Assembly (NCBI GenBank): GCA_002335425.1
Contig: DDCB01000040.1
Location: 1 to 40,406, forward strand
From: Chthonomonas sp. UBA2017
Lineage (GTDB): Bacteria; Armatimonadota; Fimbriimonadia; Fimbriimonadales; Fimbriimonadaceae
Reading direction: 5' to 3'
DNA length: 40,406 bases
In this document: positions 6,286-14,922 of the stretch, in pieces
How the letters are laid out: the number at the start of each line of letters is the position of its first letter
Position numbering within the stretch: the first letter of the stretch is position 1
Position numbers and translations under genes: made by a program
The notes under the pieces: model-generated
What the model was told of the DNA's origin: nothing
The model's input: the letters and a program-made list of their open reading frames with translations, nothing else
Database searches by the model: none

Positions 6286-8157
6286 TTAGAATCGGATCGA
6301 GAGTTGGGTGCTGATCAGGCCGCCTCGGTATCGGTTTTGACCGCCCGGGATGCCGAAGCCGAAGTTGTTCATGTTGTCGAGATCGCTGTGTTGCCAGCGG
6401 ATCTTGAGCATGCTGTTGTTGCTCAGGTTGTAGCCCAAGCCCAGCGTGAACCATCGTTGCTTCGGATCGGCGACGACCGGCAGATCGAAGACGACATCCT
6501 CATAGCTCGCCATGACGCTCCAATTCGAGTTGAGTTGGAAGTCGGCTTGTGCGATGATGGAGTTGTAGTTGTTGTCTTCGGTGGCGTTGCTGACACCGGT
6601 GTAGAACTTGCCCTTGGCCGAAAGCTTGAACTGCGGCGAAACGTTCAGCCAGAGTCCAGCCATCACGCCTTCGACGTCGTTCGGGTTGTGCCAGATGCCG
6701 AATCGGCCCCAGCTGCCCGGTGCAACGTAGTTCTCTTCGACTCGCTCATAGCCAGCGTAGAGACCCCAGTTGCCGCCATCGTAGTTGGCCTTAGCAAACC
6801 AAGCAGCGTTGTCGCTGTCGATTTGGGTGTCGGTGTTGTACATTTGGTCCGACTTGTTGTAGCCGACGCCGACGGTGAAGTTGCTGAACTTGAGGTTCAG
6901 GTCAGCACCGTAGACTGCGGTTCGGTTTCGAGCCGGAGCTGCGAGAACCGTGTTGCTGTCGAGCCAGAGGTAGGCGAGATCGAGGCTACCCATGTCGCCG
7001 ACCGGAATGTTCAGGCGAACACCCATGCTTTGGTCGACCATGACGCCCGACATCATCGGATTGAGGTCGGTGCCGTTGGTGCTGTTTCGATCGCTGTTTC
7101 GACCGGCCCAAGCGTGGAGTTGGGTCTTGCCGAAGCTGAACTTCAGCAAAGCGCCGTCCATGGTCCACTCGCCGCTGTCCCATCGCTCGTTGTCGAAGGC
7201 CTCGGTGTAGTCGGTTCGCTTGTACAGGTACTTGTTGATCATGTAGCCTTGTCGGCCGATCGTTGCGTTGAACGGCAGGCCAGCCAGGCTGGTGTCGAAC
7301 ATGACCTTAAAGTCTTGGAAGTAGACATCGCCGCTGCCCGTGTCGCTGAAGCCAGCGCCAAGGTTTTGGCTGCTTTGGGTGCCGAAGGCACCGCCGGTCA
7401 GCATGTTGCCGGCCACGAGGGTGGCTTGCCATTGCGGACCTTCATCGTTGGTGCCAGTGAAGCGGAATGCAGCTTCGTGGAGGATCGAGAGATCTCGATT
7501 TGCGCCCACGGATTGGCCTGCATAGCTGCCTCGACCCACGCCCGTCAGTCGACCGGTGTTGGTCATACCGAACGAACCGTCGGTGCCATAGCCGCCGAGC
7601 ACGAGGAGGTTCGCATCGCCGTGGATGTCCACAGCCGGCTTTCGCTTCTCGAGAGCTTCGACTCGCTTGGTCAGGTCAGCGAGGTCCTTCTTCATGCCAT
7701 CGACGTCAACGCCGAGAGCAGCCAGATCCTTTTCGAATCGGGCGGCGCCCTCTTGGAGCGTCTTCACGGCATCGCCCCAACCCTTCATGCCATCGACTTG
7801 CGATTGCAGAGCGGCCAGTTGGTCGCGGAGGGCCTTCAGGTCATCCGGCGAAGCCATGCTGCCATCGATCTTCTCTTGGAGCGCCTTCATTTGCGCATCC
7901 ATGCCGTCCATGGCGCCCTTCATCTTCATCCAAAGAGCGTTCAGGGCGACAGCCACTTCGTAGCGGCTCATCGGTCGCGGACCGCGGTAGAGGCCATCTG
8001 GGTAACCCACGAGAACGCCTTCGCGCTTCAGGTTGCTCAGGGCTTCCGATGCCCAGTGTCCGTCCGGAGTATCCGGGAAGTTATCTTGAGCCACGGCCGG
8101 CAAAGCCAGCGTAGCACCGAGCGCTAAAATCAGCGCGTACTTGAGTGTAGACTTCAT
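6286..8157 (-). CDS. SLH-domain outer-membrane porin
   Basis: This 623-residue protein probably forms an outer-membrane beta-barrel channel anchored to the cell wall. Order of parts: signal peptide (about 1-24, ending AVAQ), one SLH domain (about 26-75, with FPDTPDGHWASEAL and VGYPDGLYRGPRPMSRYEVA), a coiled coil (about 78-172), then a long barrel region of alternating aromatic strands ending in LSIRF. A terminal phenylalanine is the usual signal for barrel assembly. This arrangement is known for porins of Thermus, Negativicutes and cyanobacteria, where SLH binds a cell-wall polymer. It is monocistronic, with its own promoter and terminator. Codon use is strongly biased, with recurrent CGA/CGC-rich runs, which suggests high expression. 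The substrate is unknown. Confidence 0.88.
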   Translation of the reverse strand: MKSTLKYALILALGATLALPAVAQDNFPDTPDGHWASEALSNLKREGVLVGYPDGLYRGPRPMSRYEVAVALNALWMKMKGAMDGMDAQMKALQEKIDGSMASPDDLKALRDQLAALQSQVDGMKGWGDAVKTLQEGAARFEKDLAALGVDVDGMKKDLADLTKRVEALEKRKPAVDIHGDANLLVLGGYGTDGSFGMTNTGRLTGVGRGSYAGQSVGANRDLSILHEAAFRFTGTNDEGPQWQATLVAGNMLTGGAFGTQSSQNLGAGFSDTGSGDVYFQDFKVMFDTSLAGLPFNATIGRQGYMINKYLYKRTDYTEAFDNERWDSGEWTMDGALLKFSFGKTQLHAWAGRNSDRNSTNGTDLNPMMSGVMVDQSMGVRLNIPVGDMGSLDLAYLWLDSNTVLAAPARNRTAVYGADLNLKFSNFTVGVGYNKSDQMYNTDTQIDSDNAAWFAKANYDGGNWGLYAGYERVEENYVAPGSWGRFGIWHNPNDVEGVMAGLWLNVSPQFKLSAKGKFYTGVSNATEDNNYNSIIAQADFQLNSNWSVMASYEDVVFDLPVVADPKQRWFTLGLGYNLSNNSMLKIRWQHSDLDNMNNFGFGIPGGQNRYRGGLISTQLSIRF

Positions 8158-8323
8158 GTCTGCTCAGTTCTCCTAATGTTTTATGTCTGGGCAGAACGGG
8201 ACGAACTGAACGCGATCCACTCGGCGGGATCAAAGTCTCACAACTATCCTTGAGTTTCCTATGAGCCTTCGAAGTTGCCTATTGATCTTGCTCGTCTTCC
8301 GCATCCTGCATGGACGATGGAGC

Positions 8324-8376
8324 CTCACTTAGAGTGAGACTAAGTTCAGTATGCCAGGAAATCGAACGGATTTCAA
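8324..8376 (-). promoter_or_regulatory. Predicted promoter and start-site inverted repeat for the SLH porin
   Basis: On the minus strand, TTGAAA (8376-8371) and CATACT (8353-8348) are separated by 17 bp, a fair sigma-70-type promoter. An inverted repeat CTCACT-TAG-AGTGAG (8324-8338) would lie at the predicted start of transcription and could be an operator or a 5' hairpin. The resulting leader before ATG 8157 would be about 180 nt. The ATG is preceded by AGGAGA with long spacing (11 nt). Apart from this, the 8158-8450 gap holds nothing I can name. Confidence 0.4.
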
Positions 8377-8450
8377 GCGTTTTTCCCAGAAATTTTGCGA
8401 ATGTGAGTCTTTCGCCCTGTTGCGCCTTCGCTTCAGGCTGAATCTCCCGC

Positions 8451-8591
8451 TCAATCCTTCGATCGCGACGCTGGGTCCGCCATCGCCGATTCGAGCGTCC
8501 TGAGCTTACGGTCCACGTTCTGGACGTACAGAAACAGGCCGAACCAGACGAGAATCGGCGGCACCATGGCCAAAATCATCCACATTTCCAT
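8451..8591 (-). CDS. ccmD: CcmD-like heme exporter accessory protein
   Basis: This short gene encodes 46 residues: an N-terminal membrane helix (MILAMVPPILVWFGLFLYV) followed by QNVDRKLRTLE and a polar tail. That is the layout of CcmD, the small membrane protein that releases holo-CcmE from the CcmABC complex. It is on the same strand as ccmA-B-C and directly after ccmC, as in other ccm operons. The ATG at 8591 has GGAGG 6 nt upstream; an alternative in-frame ATG is at 8585. The gene starts 86 bp before the ccmC stop codon in another frame, an unusually long overlap. It is followed by no further ccm gene in this direction. Confidence 0.75.
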   Translation of the reverse strand: MEMWMILAMVPPILVWFGLFLYVQNVDRKLRTLESAMADPASRSKD

Positions 8592-9246
8592 TGGTCACCT
8601 CCCATTGGAGTTCAAGTTGGCCGACCCGGACCCGCATCCGATAGAGGAGCACGGCCAGGCCCACCAGCATCGCAAAGACTGAGATCAATCCCAGGCGATA
8701 GGCGCTATCAAATCCGCCTTGAGCGATGGTGTTCGACGGGTGAAAAGACTCTTTTGTGATGTGCGGGAGCCTCGGATAGACAAAGATCAGATAGATCGCC
8801 GGCACAAGGGCCGCCACCGAATAGGACGCCGAAACCGCCGCCCGACGACGCTCATCCCCAATCGCCGCTCGCAAGATCAGGCCGACCGCCAGAATCAAGA
8901 GCACCATCAAAAACGACGTCTGGCGTGGGTCCGATTGCCACCAAGTCCCCCATTGGACCTTGCTGAACAAGATCCCGGTCGCCATGGTCAAGGCTCCGAA
9001 AAGGGCCCCGAGTTCGACCGTCGCGGCATGTCGAACGTCGAGTTGAGGGGACCGAGTTCGAAGCACCTGAATCCCCTGCCAGGCCGCCAAGAAGACCAAG
9101 CCGCTGGTCATAAAGGCGCACGGCAAGTGAAAAAAGATGATTCGAGCCAAATCGGGTTCTCGAAACCCTTTTGCCGGGGGCAGAACGAACGTCAAGACCG
9201 TGGCCACGGCCATCCCCAGAAGAAGCACCCCTCGAGCGAAGGTCAT
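8506..9246 (-). CDS. ccmC: Cytochrome c maturation heme-handling protein CcmC
   Basis: CcmC is an integral membrane protein that presents heme to the periplasm for cytochrome c assembly. The 246-residue product has six predicted helices and the tryptophan-rich heme motif WGTWWQSDPR (99-108), with H40 and the HITKESFHP loop as candidate heme-ligand histidines. The start is ATG 9246, which overlaps ccmB by 4 bp; the open frame further upstream belongs to the antisense of ccmB. The last ~30 residues (after ELQWEVTNG) are polar, unlike CcmC proteins I know, and overlap ccmD in another frame. A single-base slip near 8600 would end the protein at the TGA in GGAGGTGA just before ccmD. The tail may therefore be an artefact or a natural frameshift. 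Confidence 0.88.
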   Translation of the reverse strand: MTFARGVLLLGMAVATVLTFVLPPAKGFREPDLARIIFFHLPCAFMTSGLVFLAAWQGIQVLRTRSPQLDVRHAATVELGALFGALTMATGILFSKVQWGTWWQSDPRQTSFLMVLLILAVGLILRAAIGDERRRAAVSASYSVAALVPAIYLIFVYPRLPHITKESFHPSNTIAQGGFDSAYRLGLISVFAMLVGLAVLLYRMRVRVGQLELQWEVTNGNVDDFGHGAADSRLVRPVSVRPERGP

Positions 9247-9905
9247 TCCGACCTCCAGACAGCGCCTGCCAAGACCGGGCCGAGTCCGCCGAGTGCCACC
9301 GCATATCCTGCGAGTCCCACAAGACATTGAATACCCCCAACGAGGCTTCCTTCGCCAAAGCACACGCGAAAGAGACCCACTCCGAGCGCAATTTGAGGCA
9401 ACAAGAGAGCCCCCGCCATCGCTCCTGCCAGAATCCAGCGATTGCTTGCGCCCATCACCATCGCCGAGCAGAGGCTCATCGCGCTGCTCAGCGAAGCCGC
9501 CTGGACCCCCAAGCCGAGCCCATAAAGCCAAGCCACTTCCACCGGTCGGCCCACCAGACCCGAAAAAAGGACCCCCAAAACGACCGACGTCAGCATCATC
9601 TGAAAGAAGTTGTACAGCGCCTTGCCGGTAAAGATCGCCTCGGGAGAGGCCATCAGTCGCAGCAGACTGAACGTGCCTTGCTCTTCTTCGACCAAGAACG
9701 TTCGAGGCAGGGCAACCACCGCCGAAAAAAGGAGCGTTACCGAGAGCATTCCCGCCGCGAGCGATTCACTCGGGCGCTGGCCAAAGCTCGATAGGCCGAT
9801 AGCGACCACGGCCAAGACACTGAACATCCCGGCGGTAAAGAATCCGTTGCGAGCCCGGGATTCGGTCCGAAGCTCCTTGCGAAAGACGGCCCAGCTAGGG
9901 TTCAT
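9243..9905 (-). CDS. ccmB: Heme exporter membrane subunit CcmB
   Basis: This is a 220-residue integral membrane protein with about six hydrophobic helices. CcmB is the permease partner of CcmA in the ABC complex that drives holo-CcmE release during cytochrome c maturation. The N-terminus (FRKELRTESRARN) and the central EEEQGTFSLLRLMASPEAIFTGKALYNF segment match the CcmB pattern. It overlaps the 3' end of ccmA by 11 bp and the start of ccmC by 4 bp, so the genes are translationally coupled. The length is normal for the family. Confidence 0.9.
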   Translation of the reverse strand: MNPSWAVFRKELRTESRARNGFFTAGMFSVLAVVAIGLSSFGQRPSESLAAGMLSVTLLFSAVVALPRTFLVEEEQGTFSLLRLMASPEAIFTGKALYNFFQMMLTSVVLGVLFSGLVGRPVEVAWLYGLGLGVQAASLSSAMSLCSAMVMGASNRWILAGAMAGALLLPQIALGVGLFRVCFGEGSLVGGIQCLVGLAGYAVALGGLGPVLAGAVWRSE

Positions 9906-10461
9906 CGAGCCTCACCTCCAGGTTCGCCCAGCGCCGATCGGCCGGGTCGTTGGTCGCGAGAATCACCGCCCCGGTCTCTAGTTGAGCCTGAAGCACCCGG
10001 CCCAAGATCTCTTGTCCTCTTTCGTCAAGGCTCGCACTGGGCTCATCGAGCATCAGGACGGCTGGGCGGGATTGGATCGCAAGAGCCAGCTTCAGCCGGG
10101 CCCGCATCCCGGTCGAATATTGACCTGCGAGCTGATCTTGGGCCGAACTGAGCCCGACTTCGTCGAGAATCTCCATTCTTGGATCGGGTAGGCACCGGGT
10201 CTCGGACGCGAACTGAAGATGCTCCCGAGCCGAAAGGGTCGGATAGACCGACAGGTCCAGGGCGCTGTAACCCCATGTGGAGCGAAGGACCGACCCTTCG
10301 CTTGGTTCCAAAAGGCCCGCGAGCACACGAAGGAGGGTCGATTTTCCGCTCCCGTTGGAGCCGAGCACCGCCAAGCAATCGCCCGCCTTGAGCTCGAATT
10401 CAAAGTGGCGAAAAATCCAGCGCCATCCGAAGCGCCTCCCCAAGTTTTTCGCCTCGATCAC
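9895..10461 (-). CDS. ccmA: Heme exporter ATP-binding protein CcmA
   Basis: This is the ABC ATPase of the CcmABCD complex. With a GTG start at 10461 it is 188 residues long, near the usual 200. The Walker A motif GSNGSGKST lies at 34-42, the signature region is YSTGMRARLKLA, and Walker B is VLMLDEPSASLD. The frame stays open upstream to 10695, but that part has no similarity to the family and crosses the fabZ gene on the other strand. No in-frame ATG exists near the conserved start, so GTG or a nearby CTG is the likely start. It is the first gene of ccmA-B-C-D and is divergent from fabZ across about 130 bp. Confidence 0.9.
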   Translation of the reverse strand: MIEAKNLGRRFGWRWIFRHFEFELKAGDCLAVLGSNGSGKSTLLRVLAGLLEPSEGSVLRSTWGYSALDLSVYPTLSAREHLQFASETRCLPDPRMEILDEVGLSSAQDQLAGQYSTGMRARLKLALAIQSRPAVLMLDEPSASLDERGQEILGRVLQAQLETGAVILATNDPADRRWANLEVRLDEP

Positions 10462-10591
10462 ATCCAGAGTATGGCCGCTTCGGTGATGGCGCGGTTGGAC
10501 GGGGGTTCGGGGGGTGAGGAGAGTGGGCCGGGTAATCTGGGTCTGGGTGTGCGGGGATGGGTCGTCCCATCCGGTCCCGCCGAACAGATTG

Positions 10592-11020
10592 ATGACCATT
10601 ACCGAAATCATGCAGTACTTGCCGCATCGATACCCGATGCTGTTGGTCGATCGCGTCTTGGAGGTCGTCCCAGGCAAGAGTTGCCGCGGCCTCAAAAACG
10701 TGACGATGAATGAAGCCTTTTTCCAAGGGCATTACCCCGACATGCCGATCATGCCCGGAGTCTTGATCATCGAAGCGATGGCGCAAGCGGCGGCGGTCAT
10801 GCTCCTCAGCGCGCCGGAGCATCGAGGCAAAGTGCCGGTCATCGGCGGAATTGATGAAGTCAAGTTTCGGCGACCGGTGGTCCCTGGGGACACGCTGATC
10901 TCCGACACCGAGCTCATCTTCTTTCGCAGCGGCATCGGGAAATTCAAAGCTGTGGGCACCGTGGAGGGCGAGATTGTTGCCCAGATGGAGATGACCTTCA
11001 AGCTCATAGGCAAGGATTAA
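10592..11020 (+). CDS. fabZ: (3R)-hydroxyacyl-[acyl carrier protein] dehydratase FabZ
   Basis: FabZ dehydrates beta-hydroxyacyl-ACP in fatty acid synthesis and, next to lpxA, balances acyl chains between phospholipids and lipid A. The 142-residue protein has the hot-dog fold signatures LPHRYPMLLVD (10-20) and FFQGHYPDMPIMPGVLIIEAMAQ, with catalytic H47 and E61. ATG 10592 is chosen because the family starts a few residues before LPHRYP; the open frame extends upstream without family similarity. No clear Shine-Dalgarno sequence is seen. The stop is 1 bp before the lpxA start, so the two genes form an operon. Confidence 0.95.
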   Translation: MTITEIMQYLPHRYPMLLVDRVLEVVPGKSCRGLKNVTMNEAFFQGHYPDMPIMPGVLIIEAMAQAAAVMLLSAPEHRGKVPVIGGIDEVKFRRPVVPGDTLISDTELIFFRSGIGKFKAVGTVEGEIVAQMEMTFKLIGKD

Positions 11021-11021
11021 C

Positions 11022-11810
11022 GTGGCAAAAATTCACCCAACTTCGGTGGTCGAGTCGGGCGCCCAGCTCGCCGACGATGTGGTTGTCGGCCCGTTTTGCT
11101 TCGTCGAGGCGGGGGTTGAGCTCGGCCCTGGGTGCTGGTTGGATTCGCACGTCACGATCAAATCCGGCACCACACTCGGCGCGCGAAATGTCGTCGGACA
11201 AGGAGCGATCTTAGGCGGCGACCCCCAAGATCGAAAATATAAGGGCGAGCCGACCTTCCTTCGCATCGGCGATGACAACGTTTTTCGTGAGTACGTCACG
11301 ATCCACCGTGCCACTGGCGAAGGGCTCACGACGACGGTCGGAAATCGCTGCTATCTGATGGCATTTTGTCACCTGGGACACAACGTCACGCTGCATGACG
11401 ACATCACGATGGCCAACAACGTCGGAGTTGCGGGGCATGTGACCGTCGAAAATCTTGCCAACATCGGCGGCATGACCGGCATCCACCAGTTTGCCCGCAT
11501 CGGCCAGGTGGCGATGGTCGGCGGAATGAGCCGCATCGTTCGCGATGTGCCCCCCTATATGCTGGTCGAAGGGGCCGAACAGACCGTCCATGACATCAAC
11601 GCTGTCGGACTTCGCCGCATCGGAGTGACCAGCGAGTCAAGGCTCGCGTTACACAAGGCGTGCAAGCTCCTTTTCAAGTCTCAACTCGGCCTTACGAACG
11701 CGATCGCGACCGTCCGGCGAGAGGTCAAGTCCACCCCCGAAGTCGAAGTCCTGATCGCCTTCGTCGAACGCCTTTTTCACGGCAAGAACGGTCGGGGCGA
11801 CCAGCGGTAG
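11022..11810 (+). CDS. lpxA: Acyl-ACP--UDP-N-acetylglucosamine O-acyltransferase
   Basis: LpxA carries out the first step of lipid A synthesis, moving a hydroxyacyl chain from ACP to UDP-GlcNAc in the cytoplasm. The 262-residue protein is a left-handed parallel beta helix of hexapeptide repeats (about 1-185), followed by the usual helical C-terminus. The catalytic region MAFCHLGHNV contains H117 and H120, corresponding to the E. coli H122/H125 pair. The start is GTG at 11022, directly after the fabZ stop. Its presence shows that the host makes lipid A and has an outer membrane. Confidence 0.95.
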   Translation: MAKIHPTSVVESGAQLADDVVVGPFCFVEAGVELGPGCWLDSHVTIKSGTTLGARNVVGQGAILGGDPQDRKYKGEPTFLRIGDDNVFREYVTIHRATGEGLTTTVGNRCYLMAFCHLGHNVTLHDDITMANNVGVAGHVTVENLANIGGMTGIHQFARIGQVAMVGGMSRIVRDVPPYMLVEGAEQTVHDINAVGLRRIGVTSESRLALHKACKLLFKSQLGLTNAIATVRREVKSTPEVEVLIAFVERLFHGKNGRGDQR

Positions 11811-11814
11811 CCCC

Positions 11815-14277
11815 TTACCCGCCGCCCGAGCGGGGTCGAGGCTCCGTTCGGATCGGCCGCCAAGCCGCGTCGCCGCCTTCGAGCCCCCACTGGGCATTGA
11901 AAAACCCTGCCCCGCGAACGCCCTCAAGCCCCAGAGCCAACCCTTCGGCGCCGATGACGATCCAATCGGGGAAAGCGACTCCGCTGGTCCAGATGAGGAG
12001 ACGCTCGGCCATGCGGTTTCCAGCGACGCCGGTGCCCGCGATCACGCCCACCAAATTGCCGGGAGAATCTTGTCGGGGCTGGATGAAGAGAGTGGCGAGT
12101 TCAGGCCCTTCGACGGAGCGGCGACCGACGGTGACCCGCTCGCGACGAACCTGAAGGGGCGATCCTGAAAGCATCTGCGCCCAAGAACCGTTGGACTGCG
12201 CGTGGCCGTACAGCAGGACGTTTCGCCCCCGATATCGCTTTGGATCGAAGTCGCGGTCGCGAACGATGTCCACGCTGCCGTTGCCTCGGTAGTAAAACGA
12301 TTCGGCGTGATAGCGCGCGGTCTGCCAGTTCCAAGCGGTCTCTTCGGGAGTCCCGGTCGTTCCTACGACCATCACGAACCGCTTGTCGAGGACCTCTTTG
12401 AAAGGCCCGCCAAATCCGGCTCGCTTTTCGACACCCTCTGGTGCTGGCCGAGAAGCCCAAACTCCTTCTCGCCATTGATAAGTCATGGGGCGGCTCGGTC
12501 GAGGAACCCGGATCTGAGTTCCGTCCAGGCTGATCGTGGTGCCCGGCGTCATCCCCTTAAGATCGAGCGTGATCACAGCGACATTCTCCGTATTGACGAC
12601 CCACGAGGTGCCGCGTCGCCGAGCATCGAAGCGGGCGAAGCTCATCGGAATCTGGGCTTGCTCCACGGTGATCCAGCCTCGCTGCCCTTCGATCGTCGGG
12701 TTCGCGGTGGAGAAGGTGATCCGCTCGGTGGTCGCAGGATCGGGTAAGCGAGCGTTCTTGAAGACCTCAAACATCGCGGGCCAGTCCATACACTCGTTGC
12801 CCCACCAGTGCCCGGCCCCGGCTTGTTCGTGGTACGTCAGGTCGGGATGGAAGGTGCGCAGGGCTTCGCGCATCGTGCGAGCTTCGCGCACGGGGACGTT
12901 GTCATCGGCATCGCCGTGCAGGATGAAAAGTCGCTGGCCGAGGGTATTTCGGACGAGCTGGAGGGTGTCGCTCGGGTTGTTGGCCCGCTCTAACAGCTGA
13001 GCGACGGGGTCATCGCCGAGTCGCCGCTGTCCGCCCGCATAGCTAAAGAAGCTCACCCAGCCCGCACTCGGCCCGACGGCGGCGAACTTGCCGGGATGCG
13101 TCAATCCGAGGTGCCACGTGCCGTGGCCGCCCATCGAATGGCCGGTGACGACGGTCCGAGCGGGGTCGTGCGCAAACGCCTTTTGGCCGATCCGCCAGAC
13201 TTCGAGGCCGTCTTTCCGACCGATCTCCTCCCAGTCGAATCCAAAGGGCCGCCGATTGGTGGGGCACAAGATCGTCCCCCAATCTTTGGCTTGATAAGCG
13301 GCGGCTTGGCTGGTCGCTTCGACGCTCGCTCCGTGCAGGCTCAGAATGAGCGCATTGTCGGTCGACGGTTTTTGGGCCGGGACGACGCTGAAGTACTGCA
13401 CGCTCCCATCGATTTCGCTGACGAACGTGCGCTTGTGGGTGGCGAGGGGTTCTTTGACCTGCAGCGGGATGGTCCGGCGATCGAGGGTCTCTCGTTCCCG
13501 GTCTGTCGACCGGGCGAGTTCAAGCGAGAGGGTCTGTTCGGCTGCGGCGGGCCGAGTCGCGGCGAAGGTGAAGCCGACCTTGCGCACCGACCATGCGGGG
13601 ATCGCTGGCAACGGCGTCACTCGGGCGACGCTGGAACCCAGGCGAGCCGACAACACGAGATTCGTGAGGTTTTCGGACGTGGCATTGCGCACGACCACTG
13701 CCCCGAAAAGGTCGCCGTCCGAACTCGTCAACGGGTCGGGCAAAGTGGGGTCGCCTAGGTCGAGATCAATCGCCTTTTCGACCGGAACCAGGCGGGCCTT
13801 CAGCTGCCCCCGGGCGATGGCAAAAAGGAACGAGTTCTTGCCCGCCTTCAACTGAACTGGCAATCGTAACCAGCCATAAGAATAGATGTCCCCAGCTCGG
13901 GGCTCGTCGTTGACATACACCATCCCATGGCCAGCCGCTTCGAGCCAATAGGCCCCGGCTTGGGGCACCTCAACTTCGGAATACAAATACGCTCCGACCA
14001 GATTTTGGCCCTGAAAGACTCCATTTTCGCCAGCGGAGACAGCTTGCCAAGCTGGGGATGAGCCCGTTGGGACCGGCACAATCAGCCCTTCGATGGGCAC
14101 CTTGAAATCCTGCCGGGCTCGCTGGAACTGAATCAGATCGGTCGGCACGGGGACTCGGCCCCCACGCACCACTTGCCCCACGGCGAAGCCTTCGCGAATC
14201 TCAATCGGCTCCGCCCTCGACATAACGGAGGACAAGCTCAAGAGGGCGAGAGGAGACATCCAACGGGCCTTCAACAT
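11815..14277 (-). CDS. Secreted alpha/beta hydrolase with prolyl-oligopeptidase-like or esterase domain
   Basis: This 820-residue exported enzyme starts with a signal peptide (about 1-22). An N-terminal beta-rich region (about 25-280) is followed by an alpha/beta hydrolase domain with nucleophile motif GHSMGGHGTW (S381), acid candidates in HGDADDNVP (D456/D459) and H490 in GAGHWWG, a complete catalytic triad. A further ~300 residues of beta-rich domain end in a short glycine/proline-rich tail. The family resembles S9 peptidases and PHB-depolymerase-type esterases; the substrate cannot be told from sequence. It is a single gene, convergent with lpxA (4 bp apart), and divergent from the 14393 gene. 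Confidence 0.85.
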   Translation of the reverse strand: MLKARWMSPLALLSLSSVMSRAEPIEIREGFAVGQVVRGGRVPVPTDLIQFQRARQDFKVPIEGLIVPVPTGSSPAWQAVSAGENGVFQGQNLVGAYLYSEVEVPQAGAYWLEAAGHGMVYVNDEPRAGDIYSYGWLRLPVQLKAGKNSFLFAIARGQLKARLVPVEKAIDLDLGDPTLPDPLTSSDGDLFGAVVVRNATSENLTNLVLSARLGSSVARVTPLPAIPAWSVRKVGFTFAATRPAAAEQTLSLELARSTDRERETLDRRTIPLQVKEPLATHKRTFVSEIDGSVQYFSVVPAQKPSTDNALILSLHGASVEATSQAAAYQAKDWGTILCPTNRRPFGFDWEEIGRKDGLEVWRIGQKAFAHDPARTVVTGHSMGGHGTWHLGLTHPGKFAAVGPSAGWVSFFSYAGGQRRLGDDPVAQLLERANNPSDTLQLVRNTLGQRLFILHGDADDNVPVREARTMREALRTFHPDLTYHEQAGAGHWWGNECMDWPAMFEVFKNARLPDPATTERITFSTANPTIEGQRGWITVEQAQIPMSFARFDARRRGTSWVVNTENVAVITLDLKGMTPGTTISLDGTQIRVPRPSRPMTYQWREGVWASRPAPEGVEKRAGFGGPFKEVLDKRFVMVVGTTGTPEETAWNWQTARYHAESFYYRGNGSVDIVRDRDFDPKRYRGRNVLLYGHAQSNGSWAQMLSGSPLQVRRERVTVGRRSVEGPELATLFIQPRQDSPGNLVGVIAGTGVAGNRMAERLLIWTSGVAFPDWIVIGAEGLALGLEGVRGAGFFNAQWGLEGGDAAWRPIRTEPRPRSGGG

Positions 14278-14392
14278 GCCCCTCAGATTACCGGGTCTGT
14301 GGCCTCGTCCTGCCGACGACTCTCAAAGGGAATTTGTTGATTCTTGACATCCCCGCGCCCCGGATCGGCCTTGAATCCGTTACAGTGAATGG

Positions 14393-14917
14393 ATGAATCC
14401 CGCAAAATCCTTGGTCATCAGCGCGATCTTGGTCTTCGGCAGCACCCTGGTCATTCAGGCGCAGTCGCCGTCTGACCGGAGCCAAACTCAGTCCAACATG
14501 AGGCAGCTGGCACTCGGGTCCTTGGCGTACGCGGCGGATTACGATTTGATCTTGCCGGCGGCTACGTCGAGCCGTTCGGTGGCGTTTTGCATTCTCCCCT
14601 ACGCGAGGTCGCTCGATCTTTGGCGCCCGGTGGGACAGGTTTCAGGAGTCACCGAGTTCAACTTGGCGATGGCAGGCGTGGACACCAACCACGTCGACAT
14701 CACACCGACCTTGGTCCTGTTCTATCAGTCCAAGCCGGATGCCGACGGCATTCGAGCCGTCGCTCAACTCGACTCCGCAGTCAAGGAACTGAGCCCGGCT
14801 GCTTGGGAGAAAGCGAGTCGCGATCTAAAAGGAAAGTTCCCGAAGGGAGCTTCGCGGATGTTGCCCCGAACCTGGGGATTCGGTCAGGTCCCTGCGGACT
14901 TCAGGAGCAAAAAGTAG
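14393..14917 (+). CDS. Small exported protein with a pseudopilin-like DYD.ILP segment
   Basis: The 174-residue product has a signal peptide (about 1-23, ending IQAQ). The mature N-terminus, QTQSNMRQLALGSLAYAADYDLILPAA, resembles the part following the N-terminal helix in pseudopilin-type proteins common in Armatimonadota and Planctomycetes (N-x-KQ...Y..DYDE.LP). The type IV prepilin leader itself, with its FTLIE-type motif, is absent. It may be a secreted derivative of that family. Alternatively the resemblance is coincidental, because the C-terminal 100 residues match nothing I know. It stands alone between divergent and convergent genes and ends in a good terminator hairpin. Confidence 0.7.
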   Translation: MNPAKSLVISAILVFGSTLVIQAQSPSDRSQTQSNMRQLALGSLAYAADYDLILPAATSSRSVAFCILPYARSLDLWRPVGQVSGVTEFNLAMAGVDTNHVDITPTLVLFYQSKPDADGIRAVAQLDSAVKELSPAAWEKASRDLKGKFPKGASRMLPRTWGFGQVPADFRSKK

Positions 14918-14922
14918 TTTGC

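Noticed and set aside
6160..8127. 655-residue open frame on the plus strand opposite the SLH porin
   Set aside because: It has no family motif and is explained by the biased codon use of the porin on the other strand.
8506..9531. Longer CcmC starting at 9531
   Set aside because: The extra 95 residues lie on the ccmB coding strand in another frame and lack family similarity; ATG 9246 gives the usual ATGA overlap.
14341..14392. TTGACA at 14354 as -35 box for the 14393 gene
   Set aside because: No -10-like sequence lies at 16-18 bp; the nearest candidate is about 30 bp away.
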